Shown piece by piece: positions 36,036 through 45,800 of a DNA stretch of 64,000 nucleotides. Below the pieces are notes generated by a model. It had not been told where the DNA came from and ran no database searches. It saw nothing but the letters and a program-made list of their open reading frames with translations. This DNA is from Caproicibacterium sp. BJN0003 (lineage in GTDB: Bacteria; Bacillota; Clostridia; Oscillospirales; Acutalibacteraceae): NCBI RefSeq assembly GCF_026314295.1, contig NZ_CP111108.1:62001-126000 (forward strand), written 5' to 3'. Made by a program: the position numbers and the translations under genes. Every line of letters begins with the position of its first letter. Within the stretch, counting starts at the first letter, position 1.

Positions 36036-36551
36036 TTGGAGCTGCAAATTGTAAAAGCAGAAGAGGAAGATTTACCTCAGGTTGCTGCTTTAGCAAAAGA
36101 AATCTGGGAAGAACATTTTACGCCGATTATCGGAGAAAAACAGGTGGCATATATGGTGGAAAAATTTCAGTCTCTCACCGCGATGCGCCGCCAGACGAAA
36201 ATGGAAGGATACCGCTATTATCGTTTCTTAAAAGAGAGAGTGCTGATTGGCTATACGGGAGTTGCGGTGAATCCTGGTGACGAAGAACGGCTTTTTTTAA
36301 GTAAACTGTATCTTAAAAAAGAAGAAAGAGGACAAGGCTTTTCCACCAGAGCTTTTGATTTTCTCGAAGATCTTTGCCGAAAAGAAGGACGCCGGTCGAT
36401 TTGGCTTACTGTCAATAAATACAATAAAATTCCCCTTGCAGTTTACCAGCATCGCGGATTTCAGATTACCGACAGCGTTGTCACCGATATTGGCGGCGGA
36501 TTTGTGATGGATGACTACATAATGGAGAAGATTATCTCAAAAACAAAATAA
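36036..36551 (+). CDS. GNAT family N-acetyltransferase
   Basis: 171 residues with the GNAT fold. The acetyl-CoA binding motif is YLKKEERGQGFSTRAFDFLED (R/QxxGxG/A type), and the late strand region is IWLTVNKYNKIPLAVYQHRGFQI. Substrate unknown. TTG start at 36036 with AAGGAG (36021-36026). Monocistronic. Confidence 0.85.
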   Translation: MELQIVKAEEEDLPQVAALAKEIWEEHFTPIIGEKQVAYMVEKFQSLTAMRRQTKMEGYRYYRFLKERVLIGYTGVAVNPGDEERLFLSKLYLKKEERGQGFSTRAFDFLEDLCRKEGRRSIWLTVNKYNKIPLAVYQHRGFQITDSVVTDIGGGFVMDDYIMEKIISKTK

Positions 36552-36588
36552 AACATGCAGAAAAATAATAATTATTATTAAATTTACA

Positions 36589-36617
36589 TTGACTTTCCAA
36601 ATTCTTCATGATATTAT
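36589..36617 (+). promoter_or_regulatory. Sigma-A promoter of ychF
   Basis: TTGACT (36589-36594), 17 bp, TATTAT (36612-36617), 31 bases before the start codon. Confidence 0.8.
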
Positions 36618-36648
36618 AAAAAACGAAAAGACAAAGAGGGATCACCGT

Positions 36649-37743
36649 ATGAAATTAGGAATTGTAGGACTGCCGAACGTAGGAAAGAGCACCTTGTTCA
36701 ACGCGATTACAAATGCAGGAGCACAGAGCGCAAACTACCCGTTTTGTACTATCGAGCCGAATATTGGGGTCGTGGCGGTACCGGATAAGCGTCTTAACTG
36801 GCTTTCGGATCTTTATCATCCGAAGAAGTTTACGCCGGCTAGCATTGAGTTTGTAGATATTGCGGGCCTTGTAAAAGGAGCCAGCAAAGGTGAAGGACTC
36901 GGCAATAAATTTCTTGCCAACATTCGAGAAGTGGATGCAATCGTCCACGTTGTCCGCTGTTTTGAAGATGACGATATTGTTCATGTAGAGGGCAGCATTG
37001 ATCCGAAGCGTGATATTGAAACGATTAATGTGGAATTAATTCTTTCGGATTTGGAAGTCTTGGACCGCCGAATTGATAAGACCCAGAAGATGATTAAAGC
37101 AGATAAAAAATACCAGATTGAACTTGACTTTTTTAAACGGGTCAAAGAAGCTTTAGATGCTGGAAAACCTGCACGCAGTGTCGAATGTAACGAAGATGAA
37201 GCGGCGCTTCTTTCCACCGTCAATCTTTTGACCAATAAACCAATTATCTATGCTGCCAATATGAGTGAGGCGGATTTTAAAGCTGATATTCATCAGAATC
37301 ATTTCCTTGCAGAAGTCGAAACGATTGCAAATGAGGAGCATGCGGCGGTATTGCCGATCTGTGCAGAGATGGAAGCAGAAATGGGCGATATGGAGCCTGA
37401 CGAAAAAGAGTTGTTCCTTGCGGATTTGGGGTTAAAGGAATCTGGGCTGGATCGTCTGATTCGCGCCTGCTATTCCCTCTTAGGCTTGATCAGCTTTTTG
37501 ACTGCCGGAGAACCCGAAGTTCGTGCATGGACCATTAAAAAAGGAACAAAAGCACCGCAGGCTGCGGGAAAGATTCATACGGATTTTGAGCGTGGCTTTA
37601 TCCGTGCCGAGATTGTTTCTTTTAAAGATTTGGTGGAGTGTGGTTCCATTGCCGCGGCAAAAGAGAAAGGTCTCTACCGCAGTGAAGGCAAAGACTATGT
37701 GATGCAAGACGGAGATGTAGTCCTTTTTAGGTTTAATGTTTAA
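36649..37743 (+). CDS. ychF: Redox-regulated ATPase YchF (OLA1/Obg-like)
   Basis: Ribosome-associated P-loop NTPase that prefers ATP over GTP. 364 residues: G1 GLPNVGKST (about 7-15), a switch region [11 protein letters not shown], and G3 [21 protein letters not shown]. The G4 position is altered to NMSE (in place of NKxD), the hallmark explaining ATP preference. A C-terminal TGS-like domain follows ([27 protein letters not shown]). The start is the ATG at 36649; an upstream in-frame ATG at 36589 lies in the promoter. Confidence 0.97.
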   Translation: MKLGIVGLPNVGKSTLFNAITNAGAQSANYPFCTIEPNIGVVAVPDKRLNWLSDLYHPKKFTPASIEFVDIAGLVKGASKGEGLGNKFLANIREVDAIVHVVRCFEDDDIVHVEGSIDPKRDIETINVELILSDLEVLDRRIDKTQKMIKADKKYQIELDFFKRVKEALDAGKPARSVECNEDEAALLSTVNLLTNKPIIYAANMSEADFKADIHQNHFLAEVETIANEEHAAVLPICAEMEAEMGDMEPDEKELFLADLGLKESGLDRLIRACYSLLGLISFLTAGEPEVRAWTIKKGTKAPQAAGKIHTDFERGFIRAEIVSFKDLVECGSIAAAKEKGLYRSEGKDYVMQDGDVVLFRFNV

Positions 37744-37772
37744 GGAATTCTTTTTTTGGCAATTCTTTTTGA

Positions 37773-37797
37773 GGAAAAGAAAATTTTTCTTTTCTTT
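37773..37797 (+). terminator. Weak AT-rich terminator after ychF
   Basis: AAAAGAA pairs with TTCTTTT in a T-rich context between ychF and rubrerythrin. Confidence 0.4.
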
Positions 37798-37838
37798 AGA
37801 ATTTGCATAAATCAAAATGAAATTAGGAGGTAATTCGT

Positions 37839-38378
37839 ATGGAATTCAAAGGAAGTAGAACAGAAGCAAATCTGGCGGCTGCATTTGCCGGCGAGAGTCA
37901 GGCACGTAATAAATATACTTACTATGCAAGCCGGGCAAAAAAAGATGGATATGAGCAAATTGCAGCCATCTTTGAAGAAACAGCCAATAATGAAAAAGAG
38001 CATGCAAAACTTTGGTTTAAACTTCTTCATAATGGTGAGATCCCGGATACCATGACCAATTTGGCCGATGCGGCTGCCGGTGAAAATTACGAATGGACCG
38101 ATATGTATAAGCATTTTGCAGAGGAAGCTGATAAAGAAGGTTTTGCGCAAATTGCACAGACGATGCGTGACATTGCGACGGTTGAAAAATCACATGAGGA
38201 GCGCTATCGCAAGCTGCTTTCTAATTTGAAAGAGGATATCGTTTTCAAATGCGACGAAGAAACAGTCTGGGTATGTCGGAACTGTGGTTATATTTATGTT
38301 GGCAAAGAAGCTCCAAAAGTATGCCCTGCTTGTAAGCATCCACAAGCTTATTTTGAGCGCCGCGCAGTTAACTATTAA
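37839..38378 (+). CDS. rbr: Rubrerythrin
   Basis: Non-haem di-iron peroxidase that reduces hydrogen peroxide in anaerobes. 179 residues: a ferritin-like four-helix domain with [17 protein letters not shown] and [15 protein letters not shown] iron ligands. The C-terminal rubredoxin-type iron site has Cys146, Cys149, Cys162 and Cys165 (CRNCGY...CPACKHP). AGGAGG precedes the ATG. Monocistronic with a strong terminator. Confidence 0.97.
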   Translation: MEFKGSRTEANLAAAFAGESQARNKYTYYASRAKKDGYEQIAAIFEETANNEKEHAKLWFKLLHNGEIPDTMTNLADAAAGENYEWTDMYKHFAEEADKEGFAQIAQTMRDIATVEKSHEERYRKLLSNLKEDIVFKCDEETVWVCRNCGYIYVGKEAPKVCPACKHPQAYFERRAVNY

Positions 38379-38414
38379 TTGATAAATTGAATTTTTAATC
38401 TTACAAAACTTACA

Positions 38415-38450
38415 AAAACCGGCAAACCATTTTTGGCTTGCCGGTTTTTC
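38415..38450 (+). terminator. Rubrerythrin terminator
   Basis: AAAAACCGGCAA pairs with TTGCCGGTTTTT. Confidence 0.9.
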
Positions 38451-38510
38451 TTGTATTTCCATGAAAAAACAGACAGAAAATTAGCACTAAATTTGTGAAT
38501 ATTTAATCCA

Positions 38511-38530
38511 ATGTCCCATTTTTGGGACAT
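38511..38530. repeat. Perfect inverted repeat, probable operator
   Basis: ATGTCCCA and TGGGACAT around TTTT, upstream of the small sigma-like gene pair. No T run follows, so an operator is more likely than a terminator. Confidence 0.6.
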
Positions 38531-38642
38531 GACCCCAAATTGAAAGAATAAATGTTCGAATAATTATTGCGCTTGTCCGCAGAAGCTCATAGAATAAAAA
38601 GAGGAGAGAAAATTTACCCGACCGAGAAATTCAGGAAAGCGA

Positions 38643-38858
38643 GTGGATAAACGAATGGATTATTTAGCATTATCAAACGAATACTTAGGCGAGGCCCAAA
38701 AACTGAAGGAGGCAATCGTACCGATTAAAAATCGACTGAAACAGAAAAGGCTTGGCTTTGAAGAAACGATTTTTCTGCAGCGGCGGCAGGCAATGCTTTA
38801 TCAGATGTATCTGGAGTGCCGGTTTACCGGTCTCTATTTGAAAAGGCATTACGCATGA
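38643..38858 (+). CDS. 71-residue helical protein upstream of a sigma-like gene
   Basis: GTG start at 38643 with AGGAAAG upstream (an ATG at 38655 is also possible). The protein is predicted all-helical and strongly basic in the middle (IVPIKNRLKQKRLGFEETIFLQRRQAMLYQMY). It ends in a 4-base overlap (ATGA) with the next gene, so the two are translationally coupled. I do not recognise the family. A partner or regulator of the downstream HTH protein is the simplest inference. Confidence 0.55.
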   Translation: MDKRMDYLALSNEYLGEAQKLKEAIVPIKNRLKQKRLGFEETIFLQRRQAMLYQMYLECRFTGLYLKRHYA

Positions 38859-39136
38859 GGACAAAGCTGCTTAGTCTGGAGGCCCTAAAAAAGGGAATCG
38901 CAGCACAGGAGCCGGAACAGGAAGACCCCAGAAGAGAAAGGCTTTGTCAAACAGTAAAACTTGCGATGGAGGAGGAACTGACTGAGCGGCAGAGAGAATG
39001 TCTTTGGCGCCGATGTGAGGGTGAAGCAATTAAAAAGATAGCGGAAGATCTGGAGATTACACCGCCGACAGTCGAAAAACATATCGGCGCAGGTTTGCGC
39101 CGTCTACAGCGGATTTTTCGCTATTATCCTTTCTAG
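38855..39136 (+). CDS. Sigma-70 region 4-like helix-turn-helix protein
   Basis: 93 residues from the ATG at 38855. The C-terminal half LTERQRECLWRRCEGEAIKKIAEDLEITPPTVEKHIGAGLRRLQRIF matches a sigma-70 region 4 helix-turn-helix; no region 2 is present. It is therefore not a full sigma factor but a small DNA-binding regulator such as those in mobile elements or ComX/ArpU-like proteins. It is coupled to the preceding 71-residue gene, and an inverted repeat upstream of the pair could be its operator. Confidence 0.7.
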   Translation: MRTKLLSLEALKKGIAAQEPEQEDPRRERLCQTVKLAMEEELTERQRECLWRRCEGEAIKKIAEDLEITPPTVEKHIGAGLRRLQRIFRYYPF

Positions 39137-39167
39137 GAAATTCGACTTTTTAGAACAAGAAAGGCGG

Positions 39168-39196
39168 TAGACAAATTGTGTAAACAAGGCTATAAT
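39168..39196 (+). promoter_or_regulatory. Sigma-A promoter of the lipoprotein gene
   Basis: TAGACA (39168-39173), 17 bp, perfect TATAAT (39191-39196). Confidence 0.7.
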
Positions 39197-39251
39197 GAAA
39201 ACAATTCTAATTTGTTAAAAAAATACAAAATTAATTTTGGAGTGTGAAACT

Positions 39252-40418
39252 ATGAAGTCTAAAAAGATTCTCGCAGCCTTAATGGCGGGTGCAGTGGCGC
39301 TTTGCAGTTCAGGCTGTACGATCGGAGGGGACAAGTCCTGGTGTGCAAAATCGGGAGATACCCAACTTCCGGCAGGCGTTTATATTTATGAACTTTTCAG
39401 TGCTTATAATCAGGCAAAAACAAAGGCGGGATATACCACCTATATGGATATGAAAGCCCAAACAATTGATGGCAAAGATGCATTTACATGGACGAAAGAT
39501 ACCGCTAAGAATAGCATTAATCAGATCTTTGTCATTGATGATATGATGAAAGACCTGAATCTGACCCTTTCTGATGATGATAATAAAACAATTAGCACGG
39601 AGATGGACTCTGCTTGGAATGGCTCTTCTTCCAATGCAGGCTATGGTTCCACCTTGGAGAAATATAATATTGCAAAGTCGTCTTTCCAGATTGCCTATGC
39701 TGAATATTATGTCAAGTATGAGAAGGTCTTTGAAGCAATCTATGGACAAGGCGGAAGCAAAGAAATCAGCGCAGACGATCAGAAGGCATATTTTGAAAAG
39801 AACTTTGCTTCTTTTGAGATGGTTCCTGTTTCTCTTTATAGCATGGATTCCTCAACCGGATCTTACAGTGTTATGAGTGATGATGATAAAGCAAAGATCA
39901 AAGCAGAGCTGGAAGGTTATGCAAATGAAGTAAAAAGCGGCAAAAAGTCCATGTCTGATGTGGGAACGGATTATATGAATGCACACTCCGATACCGTTAC
40001 CGCTTCCCCGTATCAGGATGTAACAACAGATTTGGAAACCAGCGGACTTCCCACAGACGTGGTTACAGGGATTCAGAATATGAACGGCGGAGATGTACAG
40101 GTGCTTGATATTGGTTCCTATTATATCCTTGTCAGCAAGCGCGATATTAAGACCCAAACAGATACAGAACTGCAGAAAGAGCAGACAAAACTTTCTGTTT
40201 TAAATGGACTCAAAGGGGACGAATTCCAGCAGGACATTGAACAGAAAGCGGAAAATTATACGAATGCAACCTATAATATAGCCTGCATCAATGCGTATAC
40301 GCCGGATCTGTTCTATACAGCTCCATCCAGCAGTGCGGCAGCTTCTTCGGAAGATACTTCTTCAGAAGGTACCTCAAGTACTTCTGATGCGGTAAGCAGT
40401 ACCAGCTCTGCAGCATAA
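39252..40418 (+). CDS. SurA/PrsA-like lipoprotein (putative secretion foldase)
   Basis: 388 residues. A signal peptide ends in SSGC (Cys22), a lipobox-like site. It is followed by a helical domain like the N-terminal chaperone part of SurA/PrsA foldases (VYIYELFSAYNQAKTKAGY...). I cannot see a clear parvulin catalytic core. The C-terminal about 30 residues are a Ser/Ala/Thr-rich disordered tail, typical of extracellular lipoproteins in this group. The start is the ATG at 39252 with TGGAG nine bases upstream. Role in folding secreted proteins is inferred from resemblance only. Confidence 0.65.
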   Translation: MKSKKILAALMAGAVALCSSGCTIGGDKSWCAKSGDTQLPAGVYIYELFSAYNQAKTKAGYTTYMDMKAQTIDGKDAFTWTKDTAKNSINQIFVIDDMMKDLNLTLSDDDNKTISTEMDSAWNGSSSNAGYGSTLEKYNIAKSSFQIAYAEYYVKYEKVFEAIYGQGGSKEISADDQKAYFEKNFASFEMVPVSLYSMDSSTGSYSVMSDDDKAKIKAELEGYANEVKSGKKSMSDVGTDYMNAHSDTVTASPYQDVTTDLETSGLPTDVVTGIQNMNGGDVQVLDIGSYYILVSKRDIKTQTDTELQKEQTKLSVLNGLKGDEFQQDIEQKAENYTNATYNIACINAYTPDLFYTAPSSSAAASSEDTSSEGTSSTSDAVSSTSSAA

Positions 40419-40476
40419 CAAAAGAGGACGAATATGGAGCTAGCCTCTATATTATAATGTATAACGGATTTTTATA

Positions 40477-40523
40477 AAAGGCAGCGGCACAAGTAGAAAT
40501 GCTTGTGCCGCTGCCTTTTTATT
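40477..40523. terminator. Bidirectional terminator
   Basis: An 18-bp stem (AAAAGGCAGCGGCACAAG with CTTGTGCCGCTGCCTTTT) between the convergent lipoprotein and 40543 genes. Confidence 0.93.
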
Positions 40524-40542
40524 TTAAAATCACTTTGTCAAT

Positions 40543-41706
40543 TTAGAATAGGACGACCATATCTCCGCGGACTGCACAATCCCCTTCATAACTTTGTGTC
40601 TTTCCGGTTTTTAGATCATAAAGAGAATAAAAAACAAAGGTACTTTTTTCATCCGTCATTTCATAGCGGGCTAAAAGGTAACGGTCATCAAGGCAGGTGA
40701 TAAAATTCCCCATTTCAGTGTTGTAACAGGCATCTACTGAACTGTGGAGAATTCCTTTTACATGAATTCCATCTTTGCCGTGACTAATTTGAAAAACCCG
40801 ACATTCCCCGTCAATCTGAAATTGTGCATCTTTCTCATTCCCGGCAAGAGTTAGGTTCGCGGCAACTGTTTTATGTCCGGTTTCTTTATCAACCGCAATC
40901 AGCCGTTGGTCATTTTTGGGAAAATATAAGGCGCGGAAATAGAGAGATTTTTCGTCCTGACCGGCATAACGAACAAGCCCGTCGGTACCGGCGCGAAGAA
41001 TGCATTCCATCGGCAATTCACTTTTTCCATAATGAATTGCATCCAATATTTCGCTTTGCATCCCAAGCCAAACAGAATCAGAAATATCATCTCCAAGCCA
41101 TCGCTTATCCTGATAGCATTTTCGTTTGTCTTCCTCTGTACCATGAGGCTGCAGCAAAAGAAGCTGCGGAATTTCTCCGCCGATAAATGGAATCAGCGCT
41201 GCACCCGCACAGATCCGCTTATCCCGAATGCTCCGGCAGCGGCTGGTTTCCAAATCGTAAAGATAAGCCGCCCGAGAGTTTCCGGTATGCAGCTGATATT
41301 CATGAAACAGCGCTTCGTCCCGATCGTTTTCTTCCACGTAAAAAAGAATGTGGGATTCATCAATCGCAAAACTACCGGAGTAATTTCCTGCAAAAGTCAC
41401 CTGATCAAAATTCTTTTCTTTGCCTTCTTTACTCAGACGCAGAACCCATGCTTCTCCACTGCCGTTTTCCATTACAACGAGAAAATCAGTGGGAAACGAA
41501 AAGTAGTGCATCATATAGCCAGGTTTTTGTACCAGATAATTTGCGAGTAGATCTTCTTTTTGGGTGGCACTGTTGTAGCGCAAAAGGAAAAGACTCTGTT
41601 TGCCGTCCTCTATTTTTTCTTCCGCATAATAGATTAGATCACCGCAGATATCGATCAAAACATCATTGCAGTTTGTAAAAATGTTGCGTAGGTCAATCAA
41701 TTTCAT
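40543..41706 (-). CDS. Conserved hypothetical protein, possible beta-propeller
   Basis: 387 residues, no signal peptide, no membrane helix. Repeated short strands with aromatic and charged turns (LIYYAEEKIEDGKQSLFLLRYN, ILFYVEENDRDEALFHEYQL, RLIAVDKETGHKTVAANL, YSLYDLKTGKTQSYEG) look like blades of a cytosolic beta-propeller. No catalytic motif is recognised. GGAG stands 12 bases before the ATG. It is monocistronic, divergent from the smr gene. Not identified further. Confidence 0.7.
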   Translation of the reverse strand: MKLIDLRNIFTNCNDVLIDICGDLIYYAEEKIEDGKQSLFLLRYNSATQKEDLLANYLVQKPGYMMHYFSFPTDFLVVMENGSGEAWVLRLSKEGKEKNFDQVTFAGNYSGSFAIDESHILFYVEENDRDEALFHEYQLHTGNSRAAYLYDLETSRCRSIRDKRICAGAALIPFIGGEIPQLLLLQPHGTEEDKRKCYQDKRWLGDDISDSVWLGMQSEILDAIHYGKSELPMECILRAGTDGLVRYAGQDEKSLYFRALYFPKNDQRLIAVDKETGHKTVAANLTLAGNEKDAQFQIDGECRVFQISHGKDGIHVKGILHSSVDACYNTEMGNFITCLDDRYLLARYEMTDEKSTFVFYSLYDLKTGKTQSYEGDCAVRGDMVVLF

Positions 41707-41852
41707 GTTCTGCGGTGCTCCTTTCTAAAAACTTACTTTTCTATTTTATCCTACCTTTCTATCTTTTTCAAGCAAATGGGAAGGACTTTTCCTGAGAAAG
41801 TCAAAAGCCCCTTTGAGATAAAAAAGTTCATACACTTTTTATCTTAAATGTG

Positions 41853-41858
41853 TATAAT
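41853..41858 (+). promoter_or_regulatory. -10 element of the smr-ABC unit
   Basis: Perfect TATAAT 33 bases before the Smr gene. It lies between the arms of an 8-bp perfect inverted repeat GCCCCTTT (41807-41814)/AAAGGGGC (41873-41880), whose second arm is the ribosome binding site. Confidence 0.45.
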
Positions 41859-41890
41859 AATATCAATATGCGAAAGGGGCATCATTTATA

Positions 41891-42139
41891 ATGGTAGAGC
41901 GAGGAAGCGGCCCGGTGGTGGAACTGGATTTTCATAATACACTGGTCAAAGACGCACAGCGGGAGTTGACCTCTTATCTTTCTCATGCGCCGAATTCTGT
42001 CCGCGAGGTGCGCGTAATTCACGGGTATCACGGCGGGACGGCTCTTCGAGATATGATTCGTTACCATTTTCATCACCCTCGCATCAAGACAAAGATGATC
42101 GCGCTAAACCCCGGGGAGACCCGACTGATTTTAAAATAA
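41891..42139 (+). CDS. Small Smr-domain protein
   Basis: 82 residues forming a stand-alone Smr (small MutS-related) domain: LDFHN (LDxH motif, here about 12-16) and RVIHGYHGGTALRDMI (HGxG-type loop). Smr domains are DNA or RNA endonucleases in MutS2 and related proteins. The domain appears complete. Twelve bases after its stop lies an ABC ATPase gene, but a functional link is not obvious. Confidence 0.8.
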   Translation: MVERGSGPVVELDFHNTLVKDAQRELTSYLSHAPNSVREVRVIHGYHGGTALRDMIRYHFHHPRIKTKMIALNPGETRLILK

Positions 42140-42151
42140 CGGGAGAATCAT

Positions 42152-42853
42152 ATGGCTTTTGTAGAATTTCATGATGTGACCAAGTTTTATCAAATGGGTG
42201 AAGTTTCAATCCATGCGGCGGACGGTGTTGATTTTTCCATCGAAAAAGGAGAGTTTGTTATTATCGTTGGTCCAAGCGGTGCGGGAAAGACTACCGTGCT
42301 CAATATGCTGGGGGGCATGGATTCTTGTACGAGTGGAGAGATCCTTTTAGATGGGAAAAATATCAGCAGTTATAATCAAAAACAGCTTACGCAGTACCGG
42401 CGATACGATGTAGGGTTCGTTTTTCAGTTTTATAATCTGGTGCAGAATCTGACGGCGCTCGAAAATGTAGAATTGGCGTCTCAAATCTGTAAGGATCCGC
42501 TGGATGCGATGGAAGTTTTGCGGGAAGTGGGACTCGAAGAGCGGGCGGATAATTTTCCGGCACAGCTTTCGGGCGGCGAGCAGCAGCGGGTTGCGATTGC
42601 CCGCGCTCTTGCAAAAAATCCAAAGTTGCTGCTCTGTGATGAGCCGACCGGCGCACTGGATTACCGCACCGGAAAGGCAGTCCTTCAGCTTTTACAGGAT
42701 ACCTGCCGCAATACCGGGAGAACCGTGATTGTCATTACGCATAATCAGGCATTTACTGCCCTTGCAGATCGGGTGATTCATATTCATTCAGGAAAAGTTC
42801 AGAAAATGGAGCTGAACGAAAATCCAATGAGCGCTGAAAGGATTGAATGGTGA
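42152..42853 (+). CDS. ABC transporter ATP-binding protein (MacB/LolD type)
   Basis: 233 residues: Walker [10 protein letters not shown] (about 39-47), Q-loop [18 protein letters not shown], signature [14 protein letters not shown], Walker [13 protein letters not shown] and the H-loop VIVITHNQ. Sequence type and the adjacent FtsX-like permease place it in the MacB/LolCDE mechanotransmission group, not a classical importer. Confidence 0.95.
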   Translation: MAFVEFHDVTKFYQMGEVSIHAADGVDFSIEKGEFVIIVGPSGAGKTTVLNMLGGMDSCTSGEILLDGKNISSYNQKQLTQYRRYDVGFVFQFYNLVQNLTALENVELASQICKDPLDAMEVLREVGLEERADNFPAQLSGGEQQRVAIARALAKNPKLLLCDEPTGALDYRTGKAVLQLLQDTCRNTGRTVIVITHNQAFTALADRVIHIHSGKVQKMELNENPMSAERIEW

Positions 42854-42854
42854 G

Positions 42855-45800
42855 ATGAAAGCTTTCAGAACTGAAATCCGCCGTTCCATTTCGCGGTCAA
42901 AGGGTCGATTTTTTGCGATCTTACTAATCGTAGCGTTGGGTGCAGGATTTTATGCCGGCTTGCGGTCAACGGCACCGGATATGCGCAGAACGGTTGACCA
43001 ATATATGAAAGACGGCAACCTGATGGACCTTCAGCTTTTGTCCACCATGGGATTTTCGGATTCGGATGTGGAAGCTGTTTCTCAGGTCGAAGGCGTCGAA
43101 GCGGTAATGCCGACCTATTATACCGATGCCGTCACAACGGTAGATCAGAAAGATATTACGATTAGAATTCATGCGCTCCCACCGTTGGGGGCAGAAGATA
43201 CGTCGACGGAATCGATGAACCGTCCGACTTTGGTCGAAGGACGCTGGCCGCAGAACAGCGGAGAATGTGTTGTTGAAAAAGGGAAAGACATCAAGAATAG
43301 TATCGAGTTAGGCTCAACCATTACAATGCAGTCCTGTACAGGCGGGCTTTCGGATACCTTGAAGACAGATACGTTTACAGTGGTTGGCTATGTGAATTCT
43401 TCGTATTACGTTAGCTTTTCAGTCGGGACGACAACCATTGGGAATGGTCAGCTTGACCGCTACGCCTTTATTTTGCCGGAAGATTTTAAAAGCAGTGCTT
43501 ATTCGACGCTCTATCTCAAGGTAAAGGGCGCAGATTCAGTCAGCACTTTTTCAGATCGGTATGATGAGATTGTCGGTGCGGTGAGTGATCATCTGGAGGA
43601 CATCCGGGAGTCGCGGCAGGATGATCGCTTGCAGGAAGTAAAATCAGATGCAGAGCAGACACTTTCCGATGCTCAGAAAAAATATGATGATGCAAAGGCC
43701 GATACGGATACGCAGCTAAATGAAGCGCAGCAGAAGCTTTTGGATGGGGCGGCGCAGATTGCCAAAAATGAGCAAACACTGGAAGATGCAGAAGCAAAGC
43801 TTGCTGCAGGGAAGCAGGAGTATGAGAGTGGACTTGCGGCTTATCAGGAAAAAGCGGCGGAGATGATTCCGCAGCTAAATGCTGCGCAGGACCAGATTGA
43901 TGCAGGGAAAGAAACCCTAGCAGAAAAAAAGCAGCAGTTAGAGGATGCAAAGAAAAAGCTGGAAGAAGGAAAAGATCAATTCTTTCAGGCAGAACAGCTG
44001 GTGCAAAGTATTCCGCAGCTGGAAACCGGCATCAAGCAGGCACAGCAGACAATCAATGATCTAACCGCAAAACAGAAACCTTTGGAAGCTCAAGTCGCGG
44101 GGCTAAAAGCCCAGGCAGAAACGCTTAATGCACAGATAAATGCGCTGGATCCAAAAGCTTCTGATTACGAAAATCAAAAAACGAAACTGCAAAATCAACT
44201 CGATCAGGTAAATGCAGGGCTTTCTGAGGGGGAAAGCGGTTTGCAGCAAGTGAATGACGGGATAACCGCCGCAAATTCCGAACTGCAAAATTTTAGTGCC
44301 CTTCTTGTGCAGGCAAATACGCTTTCTCCACAGCTCGATTCTATGAGGGCACAGCAGACTTCTGCGGAGCAACAGATTTTAGAGGGACAAGAAGCGATCA
44401 CTTCCGCCGAAACGGAGATCGCTGAGAATCAACAGAAAGTAGATTCCGGATGGGAACAGCTTTCTGCGGCAAAAGAAAAACTTGACAGCGCTCAAAAAGA
44501 GATTTCTGCAAATGAAACACGTTTGGCACAGGGAAGACAGCAGTTGGAAGAAGCCAAAAACAAGCTTTCTGATGGACAGAAATCTTATGACGATGCAAAA
44601 AAAGAGGCAGAAGAAAAGCTTTTAAATGCGAAACAGGAACTCGACGACGGGAAAGCAAAATTAGATGGACTGAAAGCGCCTACATGGTATATCCTTGACC
44701 GCCACAAGAATCTTGGATTTGCAAGCTTTGAAAGCGATGCAGATCGAATGGATTCCATTTCCACCGTGTTTCCGGGTCTATTCTTTTTAGTTGCGGCGCT
44801 TGTCGCACTTACAACAATGACCCGTATGGTGGAAGAGGAGCGGGTCCTTATCGGAACCTATTTTTCTTTGGGATATTCTAAACATACAATCCTGAAAAAA
44901 TATCTGTTCTATGCGGCAGTTGCAGGAGTGGTAGGCTGTGCAGTGGGAATTCCTTTAGGAATGTATGTTTTGCCGCCGATTTGTTGGAACAGCTATCGCC
45001 TGATTTATGTTGCACCGCCTGCGATTTTGGAGTTTAACCTTAAGTATACGGCGATCGGATTTTTTGCTTCTTTGGGAACTTCTTTGGGGGCGACTGCTTT
45101 TGCAGTGGTTTCTTCTCTGAAAGAATCCCCAGCCTCTCTGATGCTGCCAAAGGCACCGTCGCCTGGAAAGCGAATCCTCCTTGAGCGGATTCATCCGATT
45201 TGGCGCCGTATGAAATTTACCAGCAAAGTGACTGCGCGGAATATGTTTCGCTATAAGCGGCGTCTCATTATGACGATTGTTGGAATTGCCGGCGCGACGG
45301 GGCTTCTTTTGACCGGATATGGAATTAAAGACAGTATTTCCGACATCATTACGAATCAGTATAATGTGCTTTATTCTTATAACGTGGTGGCACATCTGAA
45401 AGACGGGAACGTTTCTGAGGAAGCGAAAAAAGTTTTGGAAGATCCCCAAAAGACTTCCGGCTGGATGAAAGATGAGCGCCGTAATATTGATATTGACAAT
45501 GAAAGCGGAAAGAGCATTTCCGGCTACCTTTTTGTACCGGAAACAGCGGATGAACTTCCGAATTTTGTGAACCTGCGTTTGAGAAAAACCCATGAACAAG
45601 TGCCTTTTGGAAGCAATAGCGTTGTTCTTACTGAAAAAGCTGCCGGTCAACTGGGGGTTTCTGTGGGCGGAAAAGTAATCATTAAAAATAATGAGGGAAA
45701 AGAAGTTTCGTTTACGGTAACTGGAATTACGGAAAACTATCTTTATCATTTCCTTTATATTGATCCTGTGCTTTATGAATCTGTCACAGGAGATCAGCCT

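Noticed and set aside
43670-44660. Tandem DNA repeat in the ABC permease gene
   Set aside because: The similarity comes from coiled-coil amino-acid composition (Gln, Ala, Lys, Glu codons); no exact repeated unit was seen.
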